From Duganella sp. Leaf126 (GTDB taxonomy: Bacteria; Pseudomonadota; Gammaproteobacteria; Burkholderiales; Burkholderiaceae_D), in assembly GCF_001423125.1 (NCBI RefSeq), contig NZ_LMNW01000031.1, positions 120,528 through 184,527 of the forward strand: DNA of 64,000 nt, given 5' to 3'. Below are positions 18,111 to 27,105 of the stretch, in pieces. Each line of letters opens with the position of its first letter. Within the stretch, counting starts at the first letter, position 1. Under the pieces are notes generated by a model that saw only the letters and a program-made list of their open reading frames with translations, was not told the DNA's origin and did not search any database. The translations under genes and the position numbers were made by a program.

Positions 18111-18932
18111 TCAAAACATGCGCTGGCGCTTTTGCAGCGCTTCGCGCAGCACGCCTTCGAGCAGTTCGGCGCGCAGCTTTTCTTCGGCGGCGCGCATTTC
18201 CGGGGTGAACTCGCGCTGTTCGCGGCGCTCGCACACTTCGCGGATTTCCACCGTCACCGTCCCTGCTCCCGCCGCCGCTTGCGGGTACGGGCAACCACAG
18301 GCCCAGGCGATGGCCGCGTCCAGCGTGGCGGCCTGGATGATCCAGTAGCCCGCCACCAGTTCCTGCACATCGGTAAACGGTCCCGGCACCAGCGAGGTGT
18401 TGGCGTTGGCAAAGCGCACGCGCGTGGCCGTGCGGGTGGGACCGAGCGCGCTGCCGGCCAGCAGCACGCCTGCTTGCACGCTGCGCTCTTCGTGGGCGCG
18501 CATGCGGGCGCGCGCTTCCGCTGCGGCATCGGCAGCGACACCGGGCTCGGCCTCGCTGTCCGCATCGGCGCGCAGGAACACCAGGTAGCGGGTCCAGTCG
18601 GGATTGCGGACCGGCGACGGAATGGCGTCGTGACCGCTGCCGGTCACCGCCGGTCCCTGGTCGCGGATTTCATACACGGCGCCGGCGTCGAACAGCGGCC
18701 ACCAGCGCACCTGCTCGATCACGTCGGCGCGCGACGGCGCCTGCACCAGCGTCAGCCCGGCCACGACTTCGCGCGGCGCATACGGCCCGCTCGACCGGCG
18801 CCAGACGCCTTCGCGGTGCGTCAGGCGCAGTGCGCTGTCGCTGGGACGCAAAAACACGCCCGGCTCCAGCGCCGGCGGCTGGTCGCCGCGCTCGGTACTC
18901 TGGTTGGCGCGGCGCAGGACCACGAATTCCAT
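18111..18932 (-). CDS. Tandem YCII/DGPF-domain protein (273 aa)
   Basis: Two YCII-like (DGPF) domains can be read. The first opens with MEFVVLRRANQ. The second opens with TRYLVFLRADADSE near residue 115 and includes VPGPFTDVQELVAGYWI, the DGPF-like motif with V-P-G-P-F. A charged helical tail (about 240-273) ends the protein. YCII proteins are small dimeric ferredoxin-like folds; DGPF members occur beside ECF sigma factors and their function is unknown. Here no sigma factor is adjacent. It converges on msrC with a 21-base gap. Confidence 0.75.
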   Translation of the reverse strand: MEFVVLRRANQSTERGDQPPALEPGVFLRPSDSALRLTHREGVWRRSSGPYAPREVVAGLTLVQAPSRADVIEQVRWWPLFDAGAVYEIRDQGPAVTGSGHDAIPSPVRNPDWTRYLVFLRADADSEAEPGVAADAAAEARARMRAHEERSVQAGVLLAGSALGPTRTATRVRFANANTSLVPGPFTDVQELVAGYWIIQAATLDAAIAWACGCPYPQAAAGAGTVTVEIREVCERREQREFTPEMRAAEEKLRAELLEGVLREALQKRQRMF

Positions 18933-19030
18933 GCTCGACTCCTGAATAATTTCCTAAAGGCATTATCCCAACGGAGTGCGGGCGGCGGCAAGCTTTCTCG
19001 GCCTGCCGCCGCCCGCGCGTGGTCAATTCG

Positions 19031-19654
19031 TCACCGGGCCGTTGTTACGGCGGTACGGGTGGGCGGCACCCCCTCCCGGCGCCGGCGCCGCAGCGTCGCC
19101 AGCATGGTCAGCATCGACAGGCCCGCGCCAAAGCTCAGGTAGGCCGCCGGTTCCGGCACTGCCGCCAGCACCTGCGGACCGTACTGCACCGCCACGTCGC
19201 CGAGCCCGGAGTCGAGCAACAGCACATCGGTGAAGTCGACCGTGCTGCTGCCGCTGCCGATCACATTGAAGGTGTAGCGGGCCAGGCTGCCGCTGCCGCT
19301 CACGCCAGGCACGGCGCCGTACAGCGCACCGAAGGCGAACGCTATCCGGCCGACGGCGTTGTCCGGTGTGCCGCCATCGAGCACGGCGTTACCGCCCGCC
19401 GCCAGGAAGCTGCCGGCTGCGTAGCCGGCAAACTGCAGCACGGTCGGGTCGAACACGAACGAATACTGGTAGGCGGCCAGGTCGGTGACGTCATCGATAC
19501 GGATATCGATGGCGACCGTGCTGCCGGGCTTGAGCGGCGCCGACGGCGCCGCCGTCAACGTGGCGGCGTACGCTGCCGGCGCGGCCAGGGCCGCCGCCAG
19601 GGTAGCCGCCGAGGTGGCCTTGAGCAGCCATTGTTTCAGAGACGAACACTGCAT
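19031..19654 (-). CDS. Cohesin-domain PEP-CTERM surface protein (207 aa)
   Basis: A signal peptide (about 1-30, ending AAYA) is followed by one cohesin-type beta-sandwich at about 31-160 (PGSTVAIDIRIDDV, then YQYSFVFDPTVLQFAG, then VDFTDVLLLDSGLG). At 166 the PEP-CTERM sorting signal begins: VPEP, a hydrophobic stretch, then five Arg at 189-193. PEP-CTERM proteins are processed by exosortase and end on the surface or in the extracellular matrix. Unusually, 14 residues follow the Arg cluster. AAGGA six bases before the ATG supports the start. It lies 21 bases behind the dockerin-bearing metalloprotease gene, so the two are surely co-transcribed and may bind each other. No exosortase gene is in this window. 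Confidence 0.88.
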   Translation of the reverse strand: MQCSSLKQWLLKATSAATLAAALAAPAAYAATLTAAPSAPLKPGSTVAIDIRIDDVTDLAAYQYSFVFDPTVLQFAGYAAGSFLAAGGNAVLDGGTPDNAVGRIAFAFGALYGAVPGVSGSGSLARYTFNVIGSGSSTVDFTDVLLLDSGLGDVAVQYGPQVLAAVPEPAAYLSFGAGLSMLTMLATLRRRRREGVPPTRTAVTTAR

Positions 19655-19675
19655 GATGGTTCCTTTGTCCAGGGG

Positions 19676-22600
19676 TTAGCGGCAGACGATGTCGGCCGGC
19701 AGTGCACGGGTGACCATGGCGATGTCGCGCACATCGACCAGGTTGTCGCGATTGAGGTCGGCGTCCGCCAGGTAGCCGGACTGGCCGCTGCGCCGTCCCA
19801 GCGCGCCGCGCGCCGCTGCCAGGTCGGCGCAATCGACGACGCCGTCGCGGTTGACATCGCCGGCCAGCGTGATGGCGAAGTCGGCGTGCGAGATGTCGAA
19901 GAACACATTGCCGATCGCCTCGACCTTGATGCGCGCCCGGTTCGTTGCCACCGCTGGCAGCACCACTGCGCGGTTACCATTGTTGGGCGTGCTGGCAGCG
20001 AGCACGGTCGGGAAGGTCAGCCCGCCGTCGGTGGACAGCGCAATCCTGACATTGGCCGTGCCCACCGGCGCGGCGCTGGTGTTGGCCACATTCCAGGTCA
20101 CGTTGAGCGTGGTGCCGCCGACCGCGCTGGCGCCAGCGGCGGGCGCCGTCACCAGGAACGGTCCGGCATTGGCGGCCAGCACCAGCTGGGTGCTGGCGCT
20201 GCCCACGCCGCCGCGGCCGTCGCGCGCGGTGAGCTTGAAGTTGAGCGATGCCGGGCTGGCGTTGACACCGGCCAGGCCCACGTAGCTGGCGGTCGGCAGG
20301 AACTCGGCATAGCACTCGATCACGGCCGCACTCGGTGTGCCGGACACGGTCGGGCAGGCGCCGGTGGCCGCATTGGTATTGTTGGCAACGATTTGTGCCA
20401 GGTCCGGGAACACCCGCAGCGGACTGGTGGTGACCTGGTTCTCGCCGGCCGAGTTGTATTGCCCGGTTTCGCTGGCGCTGACCACGGCACGCACACCGAA
20501 CTGGCGGAACAGCGGACCGTTGGTCTTGGCATTGCTGATCAGGCCGGTGCCAGTGCTGCCGCCACGGTCGTTCTGCTCCCACAGGTAGGTGATGATGTCG
20601 CCGTCCGCATCCTCGGCGGTGCCGGTCAGCGCGAATGGCGTGCGCAGCGGAATCGTGTAGCTGGGGACCACCGTCACCACCGGCGCACTGTTGCCGGTAC
20701 TGGCCACGGCGCCGCCGCGCGCGGTGGCGCCGCCGGTCGTGATCTCGCCCACGTAACCGCTGACGCCGGTGCTTGGCGAAACCAGGCTCAGCGGCGCAAC
20801 ATTGGTGCCGGCCGCCGTACCGCCGAAGGTCACCGTGAACGCGGTGTCGGTCAGCGCGCCGACGATGACGGTGGCGCCGGCCGGCCAGCCGGCGATGGCC
20901 TCGATGGCCGCCTTGACGCCGGCTGCCGTGTAGTTGGTGCCGCGCACGATGGGCGCCGAGTTGGCGCCGTTGTAGCGCAGGCGGAAGCTGGCGCCGTTGG
21001 CCGTGAAGCCGGTCAGCACCGCCATCTGCACTTCGTTGAGCTGGGACTCGGCCGCCGACGTGTACGCGACGATTTCATCGAAGCTGCGCTGCGACCAGTA
21101 CGGATCGCTGTGGGTCTGGGTATTGTCGGTGCCGCAAATGCCGGCGTAAGCCATGATCGACGAGCCGCTGCCCGGCTCCACCGACGTCGCCGCGTTGCGG
21201 TTGCCGCCCGAGCAGCTGCCGATCACGCCGTTGAAGGTGTGGTTGCCGGCGAACTGGTGACCGAGTTCGTGGGCCACGTAATCGACCGCGAACGCGTCGC
21301 CTACCGGGCTCGGCAAACCGGTGCAACCCTGGGCCTTGGCGCTGCCGCCCACCACGCCCAGGCTGGCGATGCCGCCGCCGTCGAGGCCGAGCGCGATATG
21401 GCCCACGTCGAAATTGCCGGCGCCGGCCAGCAGGCCCGCCACCACGCGGTTACGGCTGAGCGTACCGCTGCCGCAGGTGGACGCCTGCGCGGTTGTGAAG
21501 CAGGCCGAGCCGCCGCATGGGCCGTTGGTGCCGGTCATCATGGCTGCCGTGTTCAGGTTGAGCGCGTCGGTCTGGTTGATCAGCACCAGGCGGATCGCGG
21601 TTTCATCCTCGTAGATCTGGGTCACGCGGTTGATCAGCGTGACCTTGGCGGCCGTGACGTTGGCGGCGCCGAAAAAGCTGGCGTACGACGGGTCGGTGAC
21701 CAGCGCCAGGCGGTAGGTGCGCAGCAGGTTGCCGGTGGCGGCAGTCGGCGCGACGTCGTCTTCCACCACCCGGTACTGGACCGTGCTGGTGGCGCGGCCA
21801 TCGCTGGCGCTGACCTCGTAGGCGCCGGCCTCGCCCGACGGCTCGGCCACCAGCGTGGTCTTGACCACGCCGTCGCGGTCGGCGTTGACCACCACGCTCT
21901 GGCGCGGCCCGGTATCGGACTGCGGGTTGCGCACGGCGATGCTGACGGCGGCGCCCGGCGCGAAGCCGGCGCCGCGCACCTGCAGCGGGTCGCCGGCGTG
22001 GTAGAAGCCGCGCTCGAGCCCTAACTGCGGTTCGGCCAGCGGCGCTTCGCGCAGCGGGCCGCGCCGGTTGGGCAGATCGCGCGCGTGATAGCTGTGATAG
22101 ACGCTGTCGTCGTGGACGGCGCGCGGATCGACGAACCAGCGGCCCTGCGGCGAACGCACCGATGCATGCAGGCCCAGCGGCGTGATATCCATGCGCACGG
22201 TGGCGGCAGGATCGTCGACACCGCGGCCGGCATAGGTGCGGATGTCGGGGTGCTTGGCCGCCAGTTCCGCTTCCATCACGGGCGAATCGACGATGGCGAA
22301 GCGCTGGTAGCCGCCGTCGGGATGGGGCAGCGAAATGATCAGCGGCGCCGTGGCGGCATCGACCGAGCGCTCCTGCGGCGCCCGGGCCATGAAGGCCTTG
22401 ATGCCGCTGCGGTTGAGGGTGGCGGCGTGGTAACGCAGCGGCCCCTCGCTGTTGCCGGCCGTGCTGCGCTGGACGCTGGCGACGGCGTCGCCAGCGCCGG
22501 CATCCTGCCAGAAGTCGCCGCTGGCCTGCACCGCGGGGGCAGGCAGGGCCGGCTTGGCAGCGCCGGCAGTGTCGGCAGCTTCGACCGCAGAGGCCGGGCC

Positions 22601-22684
22601 TGTCGTCAGGTACATTGAGCAGCCCAGCGCTGCGCTCAGCAACGCCAGCCGCGCGTTATTCCAGGGGAGGTGTGATCGCTTCAT
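19676..22684 (-). CDS. Secreted zinc metalloprotease (reprolysin-like) with C-terminal dockerin (1002 aa)
   Basis: A signal peptide (about 1-33) is followed by a propeptide and a beta-rich region. The metzincin protease domain has the zinc site HELGHQFAGNH near residue 471 and a Met-turn (SSIMAYAGICG) some 40 residues later. After it come a PA-like or insert region, Ig/cadherin-like beta domains (about 650-930), and a type I dockerin from about 941 to 996. The dockerin's two calcium loops read GDVNRDGVVDCADL and ADLNRDNLVDVRDI. Dockerins bind cohesins; the next gene downstream encodes a cohesin. The enzyme is therefore probably exported and then docked on the cell surface. Substrates are unknown. 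The start is the only ATG that gives a signal peptide. Confidence 0.9.
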   Translation of the reverse strand: MKRSHLPWNNARLALLSAALGCSMYLTTGPASAVEAADTAGAAKPALPAPAVQASGDFWQDAGAGDAVASVQRSTAGNSEGPLRYHAATLNRSGIKAFMARAPQERSVDAATAPLIISLPHPDGGYQRFAIVDSPVMEAELAAKHPDIRTYAGRGVDDPAATVRMDITPLGLHASVRSPQGRWFVDPRAVHDDSVYHSYHARDLPNRRGPLREAPLAEPQLGLERGFYHAGDPLQVRGAGFAPGAAVSIAVRNPQSDTGPRQSVVVNADRDGVVKTTLVAEPSGEAGAYEVSASDGRATSTVQYRVVEDDVAPTAATGNLLRTYRLALVTDPSYASFFGAANVTAAKVTLINRVTQIYEDETAIRLVLINQTDALNLNTAAMMTGTNGPCGGSACFTTAQASTCGSGTLSRNRVVAGLLAGAGNFDVGHIALGLDGGGIASLGVVGGSAKAQGCTGLPSPVGDAFAVDYVAHELGHQFAGNHTFNGVIGSCSGGNRNAATSVEPGSGSSIMAYAGICGTDNTQTHSDPYWSQRSFDEIVAYTSAAESQLNEVQMAVLTGFTANGASFRLRYNGANSAPIVRGTNYTAAGVKAAIEAIAGWPAGATVIVGALTDTAFTVTFGGTAAGTNVAPLSLVSPSTGVSGYVGEITTGGATARGGAVASTGNSAPVVTVVPSYTIPLRTPFALTGTAEDADGDIITYLWEQNDRGGSTGTGLISNAKTNGPLFRQFGVRAVVSASETGQYNSAGENQVTTSPLRVFPDLAQIVANNTNAATGACPTVSGTPSAAVIECYAEFLPTASYVGLAGVNASPASLNFKLTARDGRGGVGSASTQLVLAANAGPFLVTAPAAGASAVGGTTLNVTWNVANTSAAPVGTANVRIALSTDGGLTFPTVLAASTPNNGNRAVVLPAVATNRARIKVEAIGNVFFDISHADFAITLAGDVNRDGVVDCADLAAARGALGRRSGQSGYLADADLNRDNLVDVRDIAMVTRALPADIVCR

Positions 22685-22830
22685 CTCTACAATGCCCTTT
22701 CGGTGAATATGAACGTCGACGTATTCCGCTTTGTTGTTTTTATAATTAATTATTGTTTAATTATTTATTTACAACAAGCTTTGATTCACATTTTTTGCAT
22801 TGCTACAACAAAACCACCTTCCCCCAACAA

Positions 22831-25359
22831 TCAGAACGTGTAATTCACCCGCGCGTAGACGAACCGTCCGCCGCGGCCGAACGGCGCCCGGTTCGAAAAC
22901 GGCGCGGCCGCGTTCGACGTCAGCGAGGCCGGCAAGCCGTCCGGGTAGATATCGAACAGGTTGTCGGCACCGAGCGCCAGCTGGGTTTGCTTGTTGAGCG
23001 CGTAGCGGCCCTCGGCGTTGACGATGGTCTGGGCCGAGACGGTAACGTCGGTGGCGGCCGTGGTGCCGGCCGAGACGATCGAGCCATAGCGGGTGGCGCT
23101 GGCGCTCGCGCCCCAGGCGGCCTGCTCCCAGTTGACCGAGGCCGTCACCTTGTTCTTCGGCTGGCCTTTTTCCAGGCTGATCACGTTGGCGCGCCCGAAC
23201 AGCACCGGCGCCGGATCCAGTGCCGCCAGCTCGGCCGTTTCCGGCACCCGCTTGACGTCGGTCTTGTTGTAATTGCCGGCCAGCGTGAAATCGAACTTGC
23301 CGTACGCTGCCGAGCGCCACGGGTAGTTGGCGACGATGTCGATGCCGTCGGTGCGGGTATCGACGCCGTTGATGAAGAAGCGCGCGCCGCCGATGCCGGC
23401 ATAGCCGCGCGAGGCCAGGTAGGTGCGGACATTGGCTGCGTTTAGGTTTTCCGACAGCACGATACGGTTGTCGATATTGATGCGGTAAGCGTCGGCCGTG
23501 ATGCTGAGCGCACCGAAGCGCAGCACGGCACCGAGCGAGAAGTTGACCGATTTTTCGGCGTCGAGCGGCTTGGCGCCGAGCGCTGCCGCAGCGGCGTCGG
23601 TCGGACGCAGGGTGACGATGTCGAACGGCACGCCGTCGATGAAGTTGGTCGAGGTGGACGTGTACAGCTGCTGCTGCGGCGACGGCGCGCGGAAACCGTT
23701 CTGCACCGAGCCGCGCAGCGCGAACGCGGGCGCAAAATCGTAGCGGGCGGCCAGCTTGCCGGTGACATTGCTGCCGAAATCGGAGTAATGCTCGGCGCGC
23801 GCTGCAAGCGAGGTCAGCAGCTTATCGGTCAGATTGGTTTCGAGGTCGATGAAGGCGCCGGTGGCATGGCGGCCCTTGTCCACCGCGTTCTCCGGGCGGT
23901 AGCCGGGGAAACCCTGGGCGCCGGCGGCAGCCGGCGTGCCGTTGGTCAGCAAGGCGCCGCCGTAACGGTAGGAGTCCGGTTCGCCGGCCCACAGTTCGTA
24001 GTTTTCCCAGCGCGCCTCGGCGCCCACGGCCACGTTGAGCGGCTTGGGCAGCACGGCCAGTTCGACCGGACGCACGGCCGAGAAGTTGGCCGACAACTGT
24101 TCGTAGGCGAAGCCGCCGGCGTCAAACGCGGTCTTGCTAATCGGGCCGATCGAGCGGTTCAGCGTGTTGGTGACGTCGAACGCCATCTTGTTCTTGCCGT
24201 AGGTGAGCGAGGTATCGTAGTCCCAGCCCTGCCCGCTCCAGGTGGTGCCGAGCGCGGCGCTGAAGTCGGTCACGGTCGGTTCGATCACGGGCAGAAAGCC
24301 GTCCGGGTAGATCGCTGCAATATTCTCGTCCTGCAGCGGACGGCGGAAGAAGGCGGCCGATTCCGAGGCGCGGCGCTGGTAGCTGGCCCAGCCATAAACT
24401 TTCTGGCCGCTGGCCAGGGTCTGGCCGGCGTTGGCAAACAGCGTCGCCTGCTTGAGGTTGGGGTCGCCCGACCAGGTGTCGTACCGGTTGACGGTCAGTT
24501 CGCGCGGGTCGAACGCGCCGCTGCTGGCATTGCCCACGCGCGGGTAAAACTGGCGCGTGTCGTAGGCACTGCGTTCGCTGTGCCGCTGTTGCTTGAGTTC
24601 GGCGGCAACGGTCAGGAAACCGTCGTCGCCAAGCGCAAAACCTTTCCAGCCGCCGACCGTGTAGGTCTGGCCGTCGGTGCGCTGGCGTTCGGTGGGCACG
24701 GAAAGGCCGAGGCCGGTCGGCGGCGTCACCGGGTTGAAGCTGTACTCGGTCTTGCGCACGCCGCCGGTGGCGGTCAAGGCGCCACCGCTGCGGTTTTCGC
24801 GCAGGCGGAAGTTGATCACGCCGGCAATCGCGTCGGAGCCGTACTGGGCGGCAGCGCCGTCACGCAGCACTTCCACCGTGTTGATGATGCCGGCGGGCAG
24901 GGTGTTGATGTCGGTGGACGCCGAGCCACGGCCGATGGTGCCGTTGACGTTGACCAGCGACGAGGCATGGCGGCGCTTGGAATTGACCAGCACCAGCACC
25001 TGGTCCGGCGCCAGGCCGCGCAGCGTGACCGGGCGCACGGTGTCTGTGCCGTCGGTCAGGCCCGGGCGCGGAAAGTTCAGCGCGGGCAGTACCTTCGACA
25101 GCGATTCGCTCACTTCCGTTACGCCGTTGTTATTAAGCGTCTTGGCCGAGATCACGTCCACCGCCGAGGCGGTATCGAGCACGGAGCGGTTGGACACGCG
25201 GGTGCCGGTCACCACCACCGTCGCCTCGGGGGCAGCGGCAGCAGGCGTGTCCGCAGGCGCATCGGCGCTCTGGGCGTGGGCAGTCAAGGTGGTGGCGCAC
25301 AGCGCGCCGATGGCGGCGCTGAGCAGACGGCGTTGCAATTGCGGAGGAAACTTGTGCAT
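22831..25359 (-). CDS. TonB-dependent outer-membrane receptor (842 aa)
   Basis: A signal peptide covers about residues 1-30, followed by an Ala/Pro linker, a TonB-box-like segment (ATVVVTGTRVSNR) and a plug domain (about 60-180; PVTLRGLAPDQVLVLVNSKR). The barrel ends in YARVNYTF with terminal Phe. Start 25359 (MHKFPPQ) is preferred because it begins a normal signal peptide; an ATG at 25416 would add 19 residues. The substrate is unknown. The upstream region (25360-25623) is shared with the divergent catalase gene and shows no Fur palindrome. The AT-rich gap 22685-22830 separates it from the metalloprotease gene downstream; no clear terminator was seen there. Confidence 0.92.
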   Translation of the reverse strand: MHKFPPQLQRRLLSAAIGALCATTLTAHAQSADAPADTPAAAAPEATVVVTGTRVSNRSVLDTASAVDVISAKTLNNNGVTEVSESLSKVLPALNFPRPGLTDGTDTVRPVTLRGLAPDQVLVLVNSKRRHASSLVNVNGTIGRGSASTDINTLPAGIINTVEVLRDGAAAQYGSDAIAGVINFRLRENRSGGALTATGGVRKTEYSFNPVTPPTGLGLSVPTERQRTDGQTYTVGGWKGFALGDDGFLTVAAELKQQRHSERSAYDTRQFYPRVGNASSGAFDPRELTVNRYDTWSGDPNLKQATLFANAGQTLASGQKVYGWASYQRRASESAAFFRRPLQDENIAAIYPDGFLPVIEPTVTDFSAALGTTWSGQGWDYDTSLTYGKNKMAFDVTNTLNRSIGPISKTAFDAGGFAYEQLSANFSAVRPVELAVLPKPLNVAVGAEARWENYELWAGEPDSYRYGGALLTNGTPAAAGAQGFPGYRPENAVDKGRHATGAFIDLETNLTDKLLTSLAARAEHYSDFGSNVTGKLAARYDFAPAFALRGSVQNGFRAPSPQQQLYTSTSTNFIDGVPFDIVTLRPTDAAAAALGAKPLDAEKSVNFSLGAVLRFGALSITADAYRINIDNRIVLSENLNAANVRTYLASRGYAGIGGARFFINGVDTRTDGIDIVANYPWRSAAYGKFDFTLAGNYNKTDVKRVPETAELAALDPAPVLFGRANVISLEKGQPKNKVTASVNWEQAAWGASASATRYGSIVSAGTTAATDVTVSAQTIVNAEGRYALNKQTQLALGADNLFDIYPDGLPASLTSNAAAPFSNRAPFGRGGRFVYARVNYTF

Positions 25360-25623
25360 GGTAGACCGATCATCGTTGCGGGTTGTTTTTATACCAAAAT
25401 AATATAAAGCTTGCACTGCTTTAAAGGAACGAACGATTCGGCATAAGCTTTACAGGAAAAAATCGTTGCAAGCTGAGGCGGGCGCTCGACTTTGTCCATT
25501 GCACTGCCATTGCAGTCCTACACGACCCGCCATGGCTTTCCTACACGCCGTGCCGCCCACGCCGCGCATCATGGATTTTCGACCGGCAGACACTACCGTC
25601 CGCCACACCGACAAGGAGATTCC

Positions 25624-26529
25624 ATGTTTGCCCATACCAAGCGTTTGCAATACACCGTGCGTGTCAATGAACCCAATCCCGGACTGGCCAACCTGATGCT
25701 GGAACAGTTTGGCGGTCCGCAGGGCGAGCTGGCGGCTGCCTGCCGCTACTTCACCCAGGCCCTGTCCGAGGACGATCCGGGCCGCCGCGACATGCTGTTC
25801 GATATCGCCACCGAGGAACTGAGCCACCTCGAAGTAATCGGCAACATCGTGGTCATGCTCAACAAGGGCGCCAAGGGCCGACTGGCCGAAGGCGTGGACA
25901 GCGAAGGCGAGCTGTACCGCTCGATCACGGGCGCCGGCAACGACAGCCACGTTACCCAGGTACTGTTCGGCGGTGGCGCCCCGCTGATCAACTCGGCCGG
26001 CGTGCCGTGGACGGCCGCCTACATCGACACCATCGGCGAACCGACCGCCGACCTGCGCTCGAATATCGCGGCCGAGGCGCGCGCCAAGATCGTCTACGAA
26101 CGGCTGATCAACGTCACCGACGACCCCGGCGTCAAAGAGGCGCTCGGTTTCCTGATGACGCGCGAAATCGCCCACCAGAAGTCGTTCGAGAAGGCGCTCT
26201 ACGCGATCTCGCCGAACTTCCCGCCGGGGAAAACCGCAGGCGATCCGCGCTTTACCAGCGTGTACTTCAACATGTCGCAGGGCGGTCCGGAAACGCTGGG
26301 ACCATGGAACGACGGGCCCGAGTGGCAGCGCGTCGATACGCGTGACGACCAGGTCGCGGTCGATGGCGGCGACGGCAGCGCCAGCGTGCAGGTCTCGGCG
26401 GAAGACGCCCGCCAGCTCGACCAGCTGGCGGCGCGCACCATGTCCGATCCGTCCGCCGATCCCGTCACCGGCGCCGAACGCGGCATGCGCGCCGATGGCG
26501 ACGGCGCCAACCAGTCGCCGATCCGCTGA
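25624..26529 (+). CDS. Manganese catalase (301 aa)
   Basis: This is a di-manganese catalase splitting hydrogen peroxide to water and oxygen. Ligand candidates are Glu35 (GGPQGELAAACRY), Glu65 and His68 (ATEELSHLEV), a Glu in the third helix (IAAEARAKIVYERL) and the His of REIAHQKSFEKAL; their spacing is that of the bacterial family. AAGGAGA about seven bases before ATG 25624 decides the start; the open frame extends 44 codons upstream without such a site. It is followed after 11 bases by a DUF892 gene, so the two form an operon. It is the first of a set of stress genes reaching to dps. Confidence 0.93.
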   Translation: MFAHTKRLQYTVRVNEPNPGLANLMLEQFGGPQGELAAACRYFTQALSEDDPGRRDMLFDIATEELSHLEVIGNIVVMLNKGAKGRLAEGVDSEGELYRSITGAGNDSHVTQVLFGGGAPLINSAGVPWTAAYIDTIGEPTADLRSNIAAEARAKIVYERLINVTDDPGVKEALGFLMTREIAHQKSFEKALYAISPNFPPGKTAGDPRFTSVYFNMSQGGPETLGPWNDGPEWQRVDTRDDQVAVDGGDGSASVQVSAEDARQLDQLAARTMSDPSADPVTGAERGMRADGDGANQSPIR

Positions 26530-26540
26530 AGGAGCACACC

Positions 26541-27053
26541 ATGACCACCACTCCCCGCGAACACCTGGTCGACTGGCTGCGCGACGCGCACGCCATGGAG
26601 CAGCAGGCCGAAGCCATGCTCGAAGCGCAGGCCGAACGGCTCGACCATTATCCGCAGTTGCGCGAACGCATCCGGCAGCACATCGACGAAACCCGCTGGC
26701 AGCGCGACCAGCTCGATGGCTGCTTGCAGCGCCAGGGCGCCAGTCCATCAACGCTGAAAGACCTGTCCGGCAAGCTGATGGCCTTCGGCCAGGGCGTCGG
26801 CGGCATGCTGGCCAGCGACGAAGTGGTCAAGGGCGCGATGGCCGGCTATGTCTTCGAGAACCTCGAGATCGCCAGCTACACGGCGCTGATCGTGGCGGCC
26901 GAGGCAGCCGGCGACGACCTCACGGTCGGCGTCTGCCGCAACATCCTGGCGCAGGAACATGCGATGGCGGCCTGGCTGCTCGAGCATCTGCCCGAAACCA
27001 CCGCTGCCTTCCTGTCACGCTCGGCCACACCGGGCGTTACTGCCCGCCATTGA
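26541..27053 (+). CDS. Ferritin-like DUF892 (YciE/YciF-type) stress protein (170 aa)
   Basis: This is a four-helix ferritin-like protein of the DUF892 family. EHLVDWLRDAHAMEQQA opens helix one; Glu/His pairs that could bind two metals are in HAMEQQ, HIDETRWQ, VFENLEIASYTAL and LAQEHAMAAW. Members are induced in general stress in enterobacteria; the reaction is unknown. AAGGAG before ATG 26541 fixes the start. It is co-transcribed with manganese catalase, which is a frequent pairing and suggests a linked role in peroxide or iron handling. Confidence 0.9.
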   Translation: MTTTPREHLVDWLRDAHAMEQQAEAMLEAQAERLDHYPQLRERIRQHIDETRWQRDQLDGCLQRQGASPSTLKDLSGKLMAFGQGVGGMLASDEVVKGAMAGYVFENLEIASYTALIVAAEAAGDDLTVGVCRNILAQEHAMAAWLLEHLPETTAAFLSRSATPGVTARH

Positions 27054-27063
27054 GCGATCGGAG

Positions 27064-27105
27064 GTGCGCTGCTGCATGGCTGGATCAGCCATGCAGCAGC
27101 CGCAC
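27064..27105. other. Long hairpin at a convergent gene junction
   Basis: The 14 bases at 27068-27081 are perfectly complementary to 27087-27100 across a 5-base loop, and GTGC (27064-27067) can pair further with GCAC (27102-27105) after a one-base bulge. The element separates the DUF892 gene from the converging minus-strand gene and includes that gene's stop codon. There is no T run on either side, so it is more likely an mRNA 3'-end stabiliser or a factor-dependent stop than a classic terminator. Confidence 0.6.

Noticed and set aside
19019-22024. 1001-codon open frame on the plus strand
   Set aside because: Antisense to the cohesin and metalloprotease genes; the minus-strand proteins have signal peptides and clear domains, this frame has none.
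22685-22830. Very AT-rich gap considered as a mobile element scar
   Set aside because: No inverted repeats, target duplication or transposase remnant; it is adequately explained as a promoter and 3'-end region.
23788-25407. 539-codon open frame on the plus strand
   Set aside because: Antisense shadow of the receptor at 22831-25359.
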